Shown: positions 1 to 11,859 of the stretch, piece after piece | Layout of the letters: every line of letters starts with the position of its first letter | Numbering within the stretch: position 1 is the stretch's first letter | DNA from: Delphinus delphis | Taxonomy: Eukaryota > Chordata > Mammalia > Artiodactyla > Delphinidae | NCBI RefSeq assembly: GCF_949987515.2 | Contig: NC_082689.1 | Span: 11,275,501-11,339,500, forward strand | DNA: 64,000 bases | Reading direction: 5' to 3' | Translations under genes and position numbers: made by a program | The notes under the pieces: model-generated | The model's database searches: none | What the model was told of the DNA's origin: nothing | Seen by the model: only the letters and a program-made list of their open reading frames with translations

Positions 1-1490
1 GTCTGATGGCCCACATCACATAATAGCTGGGATATTTATTTAATTCCCACCCACTCATGGAGTGAGCCAGCTACACAAACAGCCAGGGCCTCCGGGTTCC
101 CAGACTCCAGAGCTGAAATGACGCTAGGATAGATCAGTGTCCTGAAACAGAAGCCCCCCGCTTTCAGTGCACCCAACTTTGCATTTTAACATAATTAGGA
201 GCATATCAAGGCAACTGTTTGGTAACATTTTAACTGATTACCAGTAACCTTTGAAGCAACGGGTTAAAAATTAACTAAAACTTATCACTTGCTTGAAATA
301 TTAAAAATTGTACCACTAAGACTATCTGGGATTGTAAATTCAGTATCTGGCCTTTTTTAAAGTTACAACTCCACCCCTAATTTTTAAAATTGAAAAAATA
401 ATGCCTTGGAATTAGAAAAAGAGCTCTAAGAAAGGTGTGTTTCATCTTTCAGGTTGAGTTTTTTTGCTCCCTTCAATCTTAGCAGAGACAACAGATCAAG
501 GACTACTGTACTCCTCATGTTTTCAAAGTCCTTCCTAGGGAGCCATTAGGCTTCCGTAGACCATAGGAAAGTCATTCAATTCAGAGGGGCTGTGCAGGCA
601 GAACATCGATAGGTAAAATAAAAACACACCGTCTTTTTGCAATAAATAAAGATAACAGCAGGGGGCAAACTTGGAGCCTGTCCTTACTGAAGTACTGTAG
701 TGGAAATCTCACATTCGAGAGGATTTGCTGTACTATTTCCCCATGCGATCACTTATTATAGGAGTCTTTTCATGGTGGTGGTAATGGATTCCACAATCTA
801 GTCAAACCAATCCACACATTTTGAGTCCAATATTCTGCTTTTACCCACTGGCTACCGACATTAGGGGTAGAATCGGAAGCTTTTTTCAACATAAAAACCT
901 GAGACATGGTGTCTTTGGAACCAAAGTCCCTGGTCTCAGAAATGACGCTATTGCATCCCTGCCAACAACCGAGGCATAGATTCAGGAGGGGGATTTGAGA
1001 TTTCCTCTATACAACCTCTATTAGAAACTATTTGATTCTACTCTGCATTTTATTAGTAGTATCACAAGAATTACTACTCTCTCAAAAACACTTTCAAAAA
1101 CTTCAGTGGGTCTGACAGTGAGAAATTATGAATTTTTATAAAGTGTGCAATTATTTAGTATGTTGCTCTTTTGGGGATTACTTTCTCATGAATAGAAAAC
1201 TCCCCTGGCTGTTCCCCTTAACTGCCAGCAGGACTCATCTGTGTAAAAAACATCTCAATTGCTAAATTCACTCACTTAAAACCTAATTGTCCCAGGTTCT
1301 AGAACCTACCCGCAGATTAAGCATGTCCTACTCCAACAGAAACCAGCACAATGGTGCCAAATGCCACCACTCTCTAGTATTTTCCCTATCCATTGCCACA
1401 GAAGTTGGATGTGGATTCTCCAGGTAGAGGCAGGAATCTAGTCCATGTTATGTACCTGCAACAATGACAGGCATTATACCAGGAATTCTC
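1..1490. other. Window start, no gene recognised
   Basis: AT-rich DNA without recognisable exons or classified repeats. In human the SLC19A3-like gene would have its non-coding first exon upstream of 3.4 kb; nothing convincing was seen here. Confidence 0.35.
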
Positions 1491-1499
1491 CCCTCAGCT

Positions 1500-1640
1500 A
1501 CACTCATGTGATGGACATTACAATACACCTGTGCAGGTGAAGAAAACTGAGGTCCCAACACACTAAGAAACTTGTCCAGGGTCACACGACTCGAGAGGGC
1601 AGATTCGAGATTTGAATTTGCTCAACCACAAAGCCGATGT
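1500..1640 (+). repeat. MIR SINE fragment
   Basis: The core-like phrase GGTGAAGAAAACTGAGG followed by AGAAACTTGTCCAGGGTCACAC and a typical decayed flank identify an ancient mammalian-wide MIR. Confidence 0.65.
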
Positions 1641-1999
1641 CTTCCAACCAGGAAATCCTCTTTTCCTTATTCCAAAACTGCTCTAAGAGTAACTACATAT
1701 TTTTGAAAATCAAATGGTGTGTAGTTCCCACTCCAGAGAACAACTTTAAATAACTGAACACTTGGAAAACTTCTTGTTCTCATTATTTCGAATTTTTCTG
1801 GTCAGTTAGAAACTCCATTTGGTCCAATGGCTGTACTTACAACAACTTTCCAGGAGACCTTCAGTGTGTCAGATCCTGTGCTAGACTCTGGGTGACAAAG
1901 ATGAACCCCTGCTCCCGAGGATCTCCCAGGCCACGGAGCAGAACTGCACGTCCACACATCAGTGCCTTTCAAAGCTCTCAATGCTACAGACTGTATAGC

Positions 2000-2215
2000 T
2001 CATGCTTATGAACTGGCATTGTTCTACCAGGTACTGATTCATGTAATCCTCACCATATAAGGTACTTATTATCGTCCTCATTTTACACATGAGAAATCTG
2101 TGCAGAGAGGTCCAGGAACTTGCCTAAGATCACATGGCTGTATGTAGCAGAGAAGGATTTGGACCTAATTGATTCTAGAGCCCTGTCTTTGACTGCTGTG
2201 CCGTAATGTCTTGCC
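2000..2215 (+). repeat. MIR SINE fragment
   Basis: Contains ATCCTCACCATATAAGGTAC, TTTTACACATGAGAAA and AGGAACTTGCCTAAGATCAC, the usual MIR core order. Ancient and diverged. Confidence 0.75.
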
Positions 2216-2668
2216 CAGGGCTGTAACCGAGATGAGACACAGAGTAAGGAGGGAGAGAAGCAGGAAAGAGTCAGGAGGCTTCAGAGAGGAAAACCCAGTC
2301 AATGACCAAGTGAGTGAGATTTCGCCTGGAGCTGTGTATTGCCTTTCTTCACAGATGCCCACGGCTTTCCTTTTTGTCAGCCAACCTTAAGGCTTATCAT
2401 CCAGAACATAAGTTCTCACTTTTCAGTATTAGCAACATAAATGGAAAACAAATAGGAACAGGGCACAGGCTAAATATCAACTCCCAAAAATACTTCTAAG
2501 TGTTGTGTTTTCATTTTACCCATGACATGATATTATCTAGATGGCGGGATAATTCTTCTTCTGAAAACAGGTATTAAAAACAAATCAATTCACCTCAATG
2601 GATGACAGCTAAAATTAATTAAGGCTTCTTACACTAAATCAAAATCAATGTTCACTTTGAGTTTGATA

Positions 2669-2842
2669 CAGTCGGCCCTCGGCATCTGCGGGTTCCACAT
2701 CCCTGAATTCAACTAACCTCAGATCCATACCGAGTGTTGACTCAACTGTGCCATTTTATATAAGGGACTTGAGCACCTGTATCCACGTCCCACCCTGCCC
2801 CCCACCCCGAACCAATGCCCCAGGGATACCAAGGGACGACTG
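2669..2842 (+). mobile_element. Tigger-type (TcMar) non-autonomous DNA transposon
   Basis: Terminal inverted repeats CAGTCGGCCCTCGG and CCAAGGGACGACTG with a flanking TA duplication on both sides (2667-2668 and 2843-2844). The interior has the phrase CATTTTATATAAGGGACTTG typical of this MER-class family. About 174 bp, internally deleted. Confidence 0.8.
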
Positions 2843-3418
2843 TACTTAGAAAAAGCAAGGGGTCTAACTGCTTTATAAATCCTTACTTCCCAAAGGCCAT
2901 TTTATTCACCACTTCTAAATACTCAGTAAAATGAATTTCCAGTTTATCAACAGCTACATGTTAATAACCTCTTGATGGGGGGGTGGGGCACAAAGTAGAT
3001 GTTTTTGCTTAGCAATCATGTCTGTTGGAAACTCTCTTTTCTACCTAAATTCTACCAATCTTATCTTCTCTCCATGATTTCTGCCTCAGGAGAAATTTCC
3101 TGATTGTTTTCTACCATAAAAGACAAAAGGAGGGTGTGACTGACTTACTCAGGCAAAACTTGAGAGTACTTTTCTATCAGCGACCCCATCATTCCATCTG
3201 AGATGAAATTTAATCCCTTACTACAGTGTCTTCCAATAATCATTAGTTTTCTCTTTAGACCAAGAAATCCAAAAGAAAAGATTCAAGTTTTGTGTTCTGA
3301 CCTGTGATACATTCTCCCTGTCACAATGGAGCATGGGGAAGAGAATGCAAGTTTCATGAAAAGAAGTCAATTAGATTGATGACCACTCTTCTTACCTGCT
3401 TTCCTCTTCTTTCTGCAG

Positions 3419-3582
3419 TGGTTTAACCATCCTTGAATTGGTGCCCAACGTCACCAAGCCATTCCTGGGTTTCTCCCCCAATCATTCTCTGCTTATTTGG
3501 ATTTTTCTCAATGATGACATTATCAGAGCCATTTGTCATATTTTACTCAGCAGGACCAGAAGAAAATATAAGCCTCAGTGTG
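3419..3582 (+). pseudogene. SLC19A4P: SLC19A3-like pseudogene, first coding exon (TM1 region)
   Basis: The exon is bounded by a good acceptor (pyrimidine tract then CAG at 3416-3418) and a GTAAGT donor at 3583. From about 3463 one frame reads through SWVSPP, ILCLFGFFSMM and SEPF to AGPEEN, matching the N-terminal first membrane segment of SLC19A3. No ATG lies in frame at the expected position: a GTG at 3441 sits roughly where the start should be, and the distance from it to the conserved Ser-Trp is out of frame. Loss of the start is therefore seen directly, while the splice sites are preserved. Confidence 0.78.
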
Positions 3583-4017
3583 GTAAGTTAGCTACCACGC
3601 TGATCTTAGATTTAAGTCCAGTTAGAACCAATGTCTAAAGCCTTGGGTAGGAGCAAAGTATCAGCACTTCCTACATCTCAAATGTGAACAAATGGGCCTG
3701 AATGATTTTCATGTATTTGTCATGTAAGACTATAAACTCAAGCTACAACAAAAATAGGGTGGGTGCAGAACAACTTCAATCTTTCAGTTATAAAAAAATA
3801 ATACCTGAGGACTTCATTGCTTATTATCATTAACCTAAAATAAAGTCATTCTTAGTTATGAGCACAAGTCTCAGAAGATAGTGTAAGATTTAGAGGGGAA
3901 AAAGTTACTGGAAAACCATGTGAGAAATCCTCTGAAGATTTTCCCCTCTTTATTTGTAAACATTAAGGCAGTTTTAACTGTCAGGTGATAGGATCTAATC
4001 TCAAGAAGCCCATTATT

Positions 4018-4193
4018 CAGTGGATCTCAAAGTATCGTCCTCGGACCAGTACATCAGCATCATGTGGCAAGTTGCTGGAAATATAAGTTCTTAAGCCCCA
4101 CCCAAGGTCTGTTGAATCTGAATATCTGTTTTTAGCCATCCCCCCAGGTAAATCTGAGCTATGCTGAAATTTGAGAACCAGTGCTTTGAACCA
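4018..4193 (+). mobile_element. MER20-like hAT-Charlie element
   Basis: Short hAT-type MITE with degenerate ends (AGTGGATCTCAAAG at left, TTTGAGAACCAGTG at right) and the internal phrase TTAAGCCCCACCCAAGG. The inverted ends support a DNA transposon; exact subfamily uncertain. Confidence 0.6.
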
Positions 4194-4216
4194 TTGAGCA
4201 ATAAAACGACCAGACA

Positions 4217-4432
4217 GGGCTTCCCTGGTGGCGCAGTGGTTGAGAGTCCGCCTGCCGATGCAGGGGACACGGGTTCGTGCCCCGGTCCGGGAAGATCCCA
4301 CATGCCGCGGAGCGGCTAGGCCCGTGAGCCATGGCCGCTGAGCCTGCGCGTCCGGAGCCTGTTGCTCCGCAACGGGAGAGGCCACAACAGTGAGAGGCCC
4401 GCGTACCACAAAAAAACAAAACAAAACAAAAC
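4217..4432 (+). repeat. CHR-type tRNA-Glu SINE
   Basis: tRNA-related head with box A (TGGTGGCGCAGTGGTTGAGA) and box B (GGTTCGTGCCC), body and A/C-rich tail. Flanking direct repeat is approximately GACCAGACAG/GATCAGACAA. Recent cetacean type. Confidence 0.95.
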
Positions 4433-4874
4433 AAAGATCAGACAAGGAACTCAATCAGTTCACTTTTCTTTAGGGAAAAAAAAAAAAAAAATCACTACCA
4501 TCTGATTTACATCCTGGTGATTCAGCAAACGGGGCATGACAGTTTTATCTCCCTTTGCTTCCTTGCCCTGCCCAGCCACCATCCGCATCCCCCCACCCCA
4601 CACCAAGGAAACCTCACCCCCTAACCCAATCCACCATTTCTTCCTCACACCAAACACAAGTACATGTCAACTTTGAATGCCGTTAACTGCAAACTGGTTT
4701 AGCTGGGAGATATCTAAGCTAAATTTAGATTCCAAACTTAGACTCCAGACTGTCATAAAAAGCAGATCTGGAATGCAGCTTTTCCCAGGTTGGTAATTAC
4801 ACCTAAAGGCCAGAAAGAGGAAGAATAACGTTCTACCAAACTTTAAGAACACTTAGACAAAAGTCTACCGGGGA

Positions 4875-5168
4875 GGGCTGCCCTGGCGGTGCAGTGGTTG
4901 AGAATTCGCCTGCCAATGCAGGGGACATGGGTTCGAGCCCTGGTCCGGGAAGATCCCACATGCTGTAGAGCAACTAAGCCCCTGCACCACACCTACTGAG
5001 CCCGAGTGCCACAACTACCGAAGCCCGCGCACCTAGAGCCTGTGCTCCGCCACAGGAGAAGGCACCAAAATGAGAAGCCCGCACACCCCAACTGGAGAAA
5101 GCCCACGTGCAGCAACGAAAACCCAACACAGCCAAAAATAAATAAATTAAATTAATTAATTTTTTTAA
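4875..5168 (+). repeat. CHR-1-type long tRNA-Glu SINE
   Basis: Longer, older subfamily with the extra body segment ending GCCAAAAATAAATAAATTAA. Perfect 16 bp target-site duplication AAAAGTCTACCGGGGA at 4859-4874 and 5169-5184. Confidence 0.93.
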
Positions 5169-6155
5169 AAAAGTCTACCGGGGAACTCAAGAGGTGAGGA
5201 CACAGGTTCTGTCAAAACAAAGGACATTCTCAGGCTTCGTAAATCAGTGGGTTTATTTCAGAGGTCTGAGAGACACTGAGATTCGAGAGGGTCTACCCCA
5301 ACCTCCTCTACGTCATCTCCCCTCCACTATACATTACTCTTATGGAAATTGAAATACTCATGTGCTATTGATGGGGTCAGATAATTTGCTAATACAGCCA
5401 GTGTTCTGTGGGAAACTGTGACCCAAATTGACTTAAGCAAGAGAGCTACTAAGCAATTTCTCACGGCTCCTCCGTCGCAGCCCAGTAAAATAAGGCCAAG
5501 AATGTGGAAGAGCAAGATACACAAACATATTTCTTTCTTTGACTCTCGATCTTGAACTGACCATTTGTTTTATATTTGCGTGATCACCACGGTGGTATCT
5601 CGATGGTCTGTCCTTGCACACTGATGCAGATCAAAGGTGAAGATGTTCAGGTTCTTCAGGACTGAAACCTCCTTTTTACCCTTGTGTTTCTGACTTTGAA
5701 GAAGAGTAAACTATTAAGTGTTCACAGGCAACAGTACCTGAGCAGCCCTGAATTGCCCTGGAAACACCATGCAGTGTGAAAGATGAATGTATGCATCGTG
5801 GACTCTTTTCCCAGCCTCCATAGCTTATGCAGATCAAATTACATGTTAAAATGTAAGAAGCAGATAACAACTAAGAGCAATAGCTGCTCTTTCGTTATAC
5901 CTGGAGGAATAAATCCACATGTGATGAACATCTATCATCGTTGTAGTTTGTTTCCTTGAATTTCAGTTTTCCTTTGCTTTTCATTATACCGTCAGAAATG
6001 CATGTGAGGTAACAAAGTGGACCCACTTTGGCAGGGGCCAAGCAATGTGTCCTCGGATTGATACATTCCATCCGGATAATGCATATGTCAGAGAGCCATG
6101 GCACATTTCTCTTCCTGGGGTTTCGTCCTCACGTCCTGCCCATTTGTTCTTATAG

Positions 6156-7179
6156 ATCACAAAAGACGTCTTTCACTTTGTATTCTTACCTGCTGCTGTT
6201 CCCGGTGTTTAATCTCACCGATCACATCCAGTACAAGCCAGCCATCAACCTACAAGGGACCAGCTTCATCATTACCTGGCTGCCGCTCTTGTTTGGCCAA
6301 GGAGTGAAGACCATGCTGGTCGTAGAGTTCTTCTATGCGATGGTCACTGCCACCGAGGTGGCCTACTATGCCTACATTTACAGCGTGGTCAGCCCAGAGC
6401 ATTATCAGAAAGTGAGTGGCTACTGCAGGAGTGCCACGCTGGTGGCCTACACGGCAGCCTCAGTGCTGGCCCAACTCTTGGTATCCCTGGCCAGCCTATC
6501 GTACTTTTACCTCAACGTCATATCCTTGGCCTCTGTCTCCATGACCTTCGTTTTCTCACTTTTCCTACCGATGCCTAAGAAGAGCATGTTTTTTTCATGC
6601 AAAACCCAGCAAAGAAGGTCCTCCAAAGCCATCAGGAAAGGATGCTGTCTTAGAGGAACCTCAAAAGGATCACAAACCAGTCTGCCAAGAATGAATCACT
6701 ATTTCAGGGGACCTGGATGATGGCTAGTTGAGCAGCCCAAAGCCAGAAAGTGTAGCTTTGAGAGTTTCTGCAGTAGTTCTAGGACTTGAAGGAGTGTTAC
6801 TCCTCAACACACATTTTTTTTTTTTTTTTGCAGTACGCAGGCCTCTCACTGTTGTGGTCTCTCCCGTTGTGGAGCACAGGCTCCGGACGCACAGGCCCAG
6901 CGGCCATGGCTCATGGGCCCAGCCGCTCCGCGGCATGTGGGATCTTCCCGGACCGGGGCACGAACCCGTGTCCCCTGCATCGGCAGGCAGACTCTCAACC
7001 ACTGCGCCACCAGGGAAGCTCCTCAACACATATTTTTTACTGGTCCCTATGGTGGGCTTTTTCTACAGCAGGTTTTAGCCAGGTTTTAAACTATGTTCAA
7101 ATCCTGTGAGATTACAAGGCACTGTCCCAGAGTTCCACAATATATAATGGAGCAGTGGAAGCCCTTGCAAACTTTGGGG
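6156..7179 (+). pseudogene. SLC19A4P: SLC19A3-like pseudogene, large coding exon (TM2-TM7 region), SINE-interrupted
   Basis: Starts after TTATAG with codons for ITKDVF, as expected after the first exon. A gap of about 5 nt then shifts the frame, after which about 136 codons from 6190 are open and closely SLC19A3-like ([45 protein letters not shown]). A run of seven T at 6589-6595, one more than the frame needs, shifts it again. The central loop decays, and a reverse-oriented SINE splits the codons for KECYSS from those for YWSLWWAF. Beyond it TGA (7107-7109) replaces the Trp of the conserved LWDYK motif. The exon ends at a GTAGCT donor. Confidence 0.88.
6813..7018 (-). repeat. CHR-type SINE inserted in the SLC19A3-like coding exon
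   Basis: Reverse-oriented SINE: T-tract at 6814-6829, body, and head ending GGGAAGC at 7019. Target-site duplication CTCCTCAACACA-like at about 6800 and 7019-7030 consists of coding sequence of the disrupted exon. Removing one TSD copy and the SINE rejoins the carrier coding sequence. Confidence 0.95.
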
Positions 7180-7524
7180 GTAGCTATAGTTTATCTTTAG
7201 CGGTATGTGTAGTTTTATCTTATCATTGTGCAAGAAATGTATTCTTTCAAATTGTATTATTGGATAATCTCGTTGTAGTGATTTCAACATTGAATACCAG
7301 ATACTTTGAAAAAGAAACGAGTTCTTGTCACAAAATTTAAAAGAAACAATATAACAAAAGGCTTTGATGAAGCTATACATGGAAGATAGAGTTTCACTCA
7401 TTGCTAAAAACAGGGGCTGCAAATTGGTGTCCCACTGGTCAAACATGGTTTGGCCATGGCGAGTTGGGTGGTTCAAAGTCAAACTACCAAAACTCTTTCC
7501 TCTCTCTAACCTTTTAGTAACTCT

Positions 7525-7790
7525 AGTCTTTAAACTGTGATTTGCAAACCATTAATATGAGGTGGGCAAATGATGGCCCACGGGCTACCATAGCTAATAG
7601 TTTTTACATTTTTAAAACATTGTAAGGGGGAAAAAAGAATATATGACAAGGGTTTTAAAAAATAAATAAATAAAAAAAAATACATAAATAAATAACTAGA
7701 TCCCGCCAAACAACCAAATAAAAACAAAGAAAGATATGTGGCCCACCAGCCTGAAATATTTACTCTCTGGCCCTTTATAGCATACAGATC
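7525..7790 (-). mobile_element. hAT-type (MER1-group) non-autonomous transposon remnant
   Basis: Contains ATGGCCCACGGGCTA and AATATTTACTCTCTGGCCCT, hallmark phrases of a common hAT MITE, separated by an A-rich (TAAA)n expansion at about 7655-7690. Subfamily not assigned. Confidence 0.55.
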
Positions 7791-9444
7791 TTGAAATCAG
7801 TTTAGTGGATTTCTAACCAGAATAGAATGGAGTAGAATAGAGAGCGTATCAGCCTGTAAGGATAAATTTTGTTCTGTGAAAATTAGTTTACACACACATG
7901 TATATGTACTGGTCAACATATAGAAGATATTTCTTTCTCAGGCTTTAGTCAAAGAGGTTTGAAAGTTACTGCTCTAGAATCTGTCTTATCACTTCAAAGT
8001 TTTCCAGTTGAGACAACTTAAATATCTGTATCTTTCCTTAACTATACATGTGGGGATTTGCCAAAGTTTGTTGCCTTCTATTAAGACTATTTTCCATACC
8101 CATTTACCCCATTCCCTCCCATATCCAATTATCTGCTAGAATAAAAGTGCATCCAGACTGGATTCTAACAACCCTCCATCCAATCGTCTCTCCACAACCA
8201 AGTTACTGTATTATCCCATATAATTTTCTCTCTGGCCTTTCATGCATATAATACTATCATTCAATTGTCATTAGTAAGAACTGAGGACATAGTCACCCTT
8301 AACAAATAAACAGTAATCCTTGATTTTGGTGAAAATGGCAGCAGAGGACAAAGAGCCTTCTGGAAAGGGAAAGGCCCTCTGAGAGGATATGGTGTCCCTG
8401 AGCATTTATGGCTTTTCCTTGAGTTGGCTGGTATGTGTCTGTTTCATCCTTATTTACTACAGATTTCTGATATTGCATCTTGTCCAGTAGGAAGAAGGCA
8501 GGGAGACTGAGTGGCCTGGAGAAGCCTTGAGAAGGTCTCTAGGGGATGGAGGGTATCCAGCTTCTGCTACAGGAGTCCCCCTTCAACCCTTCCTGGGCTT
8601 TCTGTTTTGGCAAAACTTCCCTCCCAGCTGAGAAGCTACAGTCTTTGGGGTTTTTTAGATGCATGTCCAAGCACTCTTCCTTTTTCCCAGAACATATTTT
8701 GTGAAACTTGAAACACTTTTCCAAAAGGAGGCAACTGCAGAGAGAGAGGGAAGATGGGCTGATGCAGAAGTTAATACTCTATCGTCAGAAGGCAGAGCCC
8801 AGAGCCATCTTTGAAGTTAGCCCAACAATGCACACGGATCTTCCTGATGAAACAAAGCCTTCACATCAAATAAGACTTTGAAGATACTTATGTTTGAAGT
8901 TGGGGTGTTCCACACCCACGTATTTATTGAACATATCAGGGTCCATTGTTGAGCTCATATTCTTCTCGTTTCCCGTTCTGGAAATTCTATTTTGACTCCT
9001 AGAAAACTGTTCTAGGAATTGGTTCCCCTTCACTTATTTCCTCTGTAAGTACTTGCTCCTGGGGAGAAGCAGGAAAAATTCCTCTTCTCTCCAGGTAATG
9101 TGTAGAAAAGATAAAATTTCCATAAAATGTATTCTTGACAAGCCCTTTAAACACAAGTAGTCTTTAGTCTCCTGGTGATAGTGAAGACCTTACTTAGTGT
9201 CAAATTTTTAGGCAAAACCAGGTGAGGTAGGATTGGGTTGCTGACCTAAGGCCTCACACAAATTAAACGCTGTCTTTAAGAAAGAAAGCTGAGGGTAGTG
9301 AGAAATCTGACAATTGGCTACTTAGCTCCCAGCACATTGTGGGAACACACTGGAAGTTTGTCTATATTATGCACATTATAAAATGGCTTGTCCTGTGGCC
9401 GCCTATGCTCCCAAGCACTCCATTAGTTGGCTCAGGGCTTGGGT

Positions 9445-9660
9445 CAGGGTTTCTCATCCTCACACTGTTGACATTTTGGGCAGGGTAATTCTTTGTCATG
9501 GGGCCTGTCCTGTGCATTGTAGGATGTTCAGCAGAGTCTCCAGTCTCCAGCCCACTAGATCCCAGAAGCCAGCCCCTCCCCCAGTCATGACAACTAAAAA
9601 TGTCTTCGAATATTGCCATCTGTCCCCTGGAGGCAAAAACACCCCTGGTGAGAACCACTG
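9445..9660 (-). mobile_element. MER5A-like hAT-Charlie element
   Basis: Ends CAGGGTTTCTCA and TGAGAACCACTG form the imperfect inverted repeats of MER5A; internal CTGTCCTGTGCATTGTAGGATG fits. Flanking 8-mers GCTTGGGT and GGTTAGGG match at 5 of 8, so the target duplication is only weakly supported. Confidence 0.75.
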
Positions 9661-9736
9661 GGTTAGGGTTACGTTCGATTTGAGTTAGGATCAGAACTTT
9701 TACAATCTTTGTCACACTCTATTAAAACCACAAATT

Positions 9737-9930
9737 GGGCTTCCCTGGTGACACAGTGGTTGAGAGTCCGCCTGCCGATGCAGGGGACACCCCGGTCCGG
9801 GAAGATCCCACATGCCGTGGAGCGACTGGGCCCGTGAGCCATGGCCGCTGAGCCTGTGCGTCCGGAGCCTGTGCTCCGCAACGGGAGAGGCCACAACAGT
9901 GAGAGGCCCGCGTACCGCAAAAAAAAAAAA
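9737..9930 (+). repeat. CHR-type SINE with deletion in box B region
   Basis: Standard head and body, but the bases between GGGGACAC and CCCGGTCCGG are missing, which removes most of box B; such a copy should be transcriptionally dead. Its A-tail abuts an L1 3' end. Confidence 0.93.
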
Positions 9931-10308
9931 CAACCTACAAATATATTGCCATATGATATCACTTATATGAGGAATCTAAAATATGACACAAATGAACTTA
10001 TCTACAAAACAGAAACAAACTCGCAGACACAGAGAACAGACTTGTGGTTGCCAAGGGGGAGGAAAGGTGGGGGAGGGATGGATTGGGGAGTTTGGGATTA
10101 GCAGATGCAAACTATTATATATAGAATGGGTAAACAACAATGTGCTGCTGTATAGCACAGGGAACTATATTCAATATCCTGTAATAAACCATAATGGAAA
10201 AGAATATGAAAATGAATATATATATGTATATTTGAGTCACTTTGTTGTACAGCAGAAATTAACACAACATTGTAATTCAACTATACTTCAATAAAACGTT
10301 TTTCTTTA
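9931..10308 (+). mobile_element. 5'-truncated L1 3' end
   Basis: Typical 3' UTR phrases of cetartiodactyl L1: GATATCACTTATATGAGGAA, TTGTGGTTGCCAAGGGGGAG, TAGCACAGGGAACTATATTC and a terminal AATAAAA. Target-like AAAACCACAAATT upstream of the SINE resembles AAAACTACAAACTT after this L1. Confidence 0.85.
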
Positions 10309-10679
10309 AAAAAACTACAAACTTATTTGTCTCATTTCTTCAGTAGGGTGTATTATTTTCAAGAGCAAGTATCCATAGTTTACTACCATGTTTTCCCACA
10401 GAGAAGCTCAAAAATGCTTGGTGGGCAAGTAAGTCAATGAATGACCAAATAAAGAAGGGAATGAACAAACACACAAATGGGGAAGAAGTGTGTAGAAAGA
10501 ATTCTGGAAAGGAAGTTTGGTACCTGTCAGGGACGTTGAAAAAATTTTTAAACAATGTTACAGAGAAGAAAGAGAAAAACAGAGACAAGGACAAAGAGAG
10601 AGGCCGTTCTTACTAGAGCATCCTTACATGGCACAGAGAAAGGGTGTGCTAGAAAGAGCTAGTGTTTGTGTTGAAGAAC

Positions 10680-11060
10680 TTGGTACCTCACTCGGTCACC
10701 AAGGGTTAACAATTGCCCATTTCTTACCTATCGCCTTGTCTTGACCAAACTTCAATCAGGCTCCTCGCTTTCCTACAGGCCTCCACCCCCTGCCTTATCT
10801 GTTTCTCCTGGGAACTGGCTGACCACAGAGGGACACTTTCCTGTCAGACTCTATTGGTCACTTCCCCTTGCTTGTCCAACTTCCCCTCCAAAGATCCTGT
10901 ATATCTCTGCTTGCCCAATAGCAAAGGGTTATCTTTTAAAAGAAAAACATTTTTCAGTTTGATTTTAAGATACTTTCAGATTTGGGCAATTGCAGCATTC
11001 TCCAGATTCCAATCGTTTTTCTTATAAATAAGCCTCTCCCTGTCGACGTCTGGATTTGCT
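10680..11060 (+). repeat. Possible LTR fragment
   Basis: A CT-rich block followed by TTCTTATAAATAAGCCTCTC resembles the U3/R junction of an endogenous-retroviral solo LTR. No paired LTR, gag/pol or TG...CA boundary was confirmed, so this is a low-confidence inference. Confidence 0.25.
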
Positions 11061-11391
11061 TTTGTTTGACACCAGGCTTCTGAGCCTGAGTTTTACCTTC
11101 TGCAAAGGGAAGAGGAAAGAAAAAGTGACCTCTAGGGGTCCTTTGCAGTCTATGATTTTTGGAAACCCAAACATAGTTGGTCTATTTCAAACGCTGAGAG
11201 AAAAAAGATATGTACAGTTTGCAGAGCTGGATCAAGTGATTTTTCATTCAATCAAAGTTCACAATAAGTCAACCTTATTTACCATAGCCTGGAGATGCTT
11301 CAGTGCTTATGCAATGTAGATTTTAGCAAAACAGTACACTACTTTATTATGCATAGAGTAACAGGATGATTGGGGTTTCCTCTCTTTTCAG

Positions 11392-11587
11392 GGGTACATG
11401 GCAGTGGGCCATGTAAACGTCAACTAGAATCTTCTGGGAGAGTGGCTTTGGGAATCTTGGCTTTGGGAATCTTCTCTGCAGCTGATGCACAATCTCTATT
11501 TCTCATGAGTCCACAGCTAATAGCTGGGTGTGCTCTGCTGGTCTTTGATATTCAACTCAAGTTACATGCTTCTTATAACTATAGCAG
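11392..11587 (+). pseudogene. SLC19A4P: SLC19A3-like pseudogene, fourth conserved exon (TM8-TM10 region)
   Basis: Follows a CTCTTTTCAG acceptor. AVGHVNVN then a stop, NLLGE, a decayed stretch, and SSYMLLITIA are recovered in more than one frame, matching the AVGYVKVNWDLLGE to SSYMLLITIA region of SLC19A3. TAG at 11425-11427 replaces Trp. Further indels and stops scramble the middle, where the phrase GGCTTTGGGAATCTT is nearly duplicated in tandem (11445-11475), a likely slippage event. The expected GT donor after the final codon is not present (CT instead). Confidence 0.72.
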
Positions 11588-11859
11588 CTTATGTATGTAT
11601 CATTTCTTTCTTTAACCATCTAAATCTCAAGCAACAAAATATGTTTCTTTCTTTATTCTTCCAGTTCCTCTAAATAGCATTTGCATTGTTATATTTAATG
11701 CTTTGTATAAGAGACAATGGAACTATATTCCTATTTTAACGAACTTTCTCTTGGGACTTAAAATTATTAATCAGGCAAAAAAAAATCAGAGTTCTTACAA
11801 TTAATAAACAGTGATATATTTTTCAGGTTTTGATTTTTTATCTTTTTGGTATTCCATTT

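Noticed and set aside
4017..4454. 145-codon ORF on the - strand
   Set aside because: It is antisense to a CHR SINE; the same peptide pattern ([13 protein letters not shown]) recurs at every SINE copy.
6028..6720. 230-codon ORF read as an intact transporter gene
   Set aside because: Only its middle is genuine SLC19A3-like coding sequence; the start lies in intron and the end is past a frameshift.
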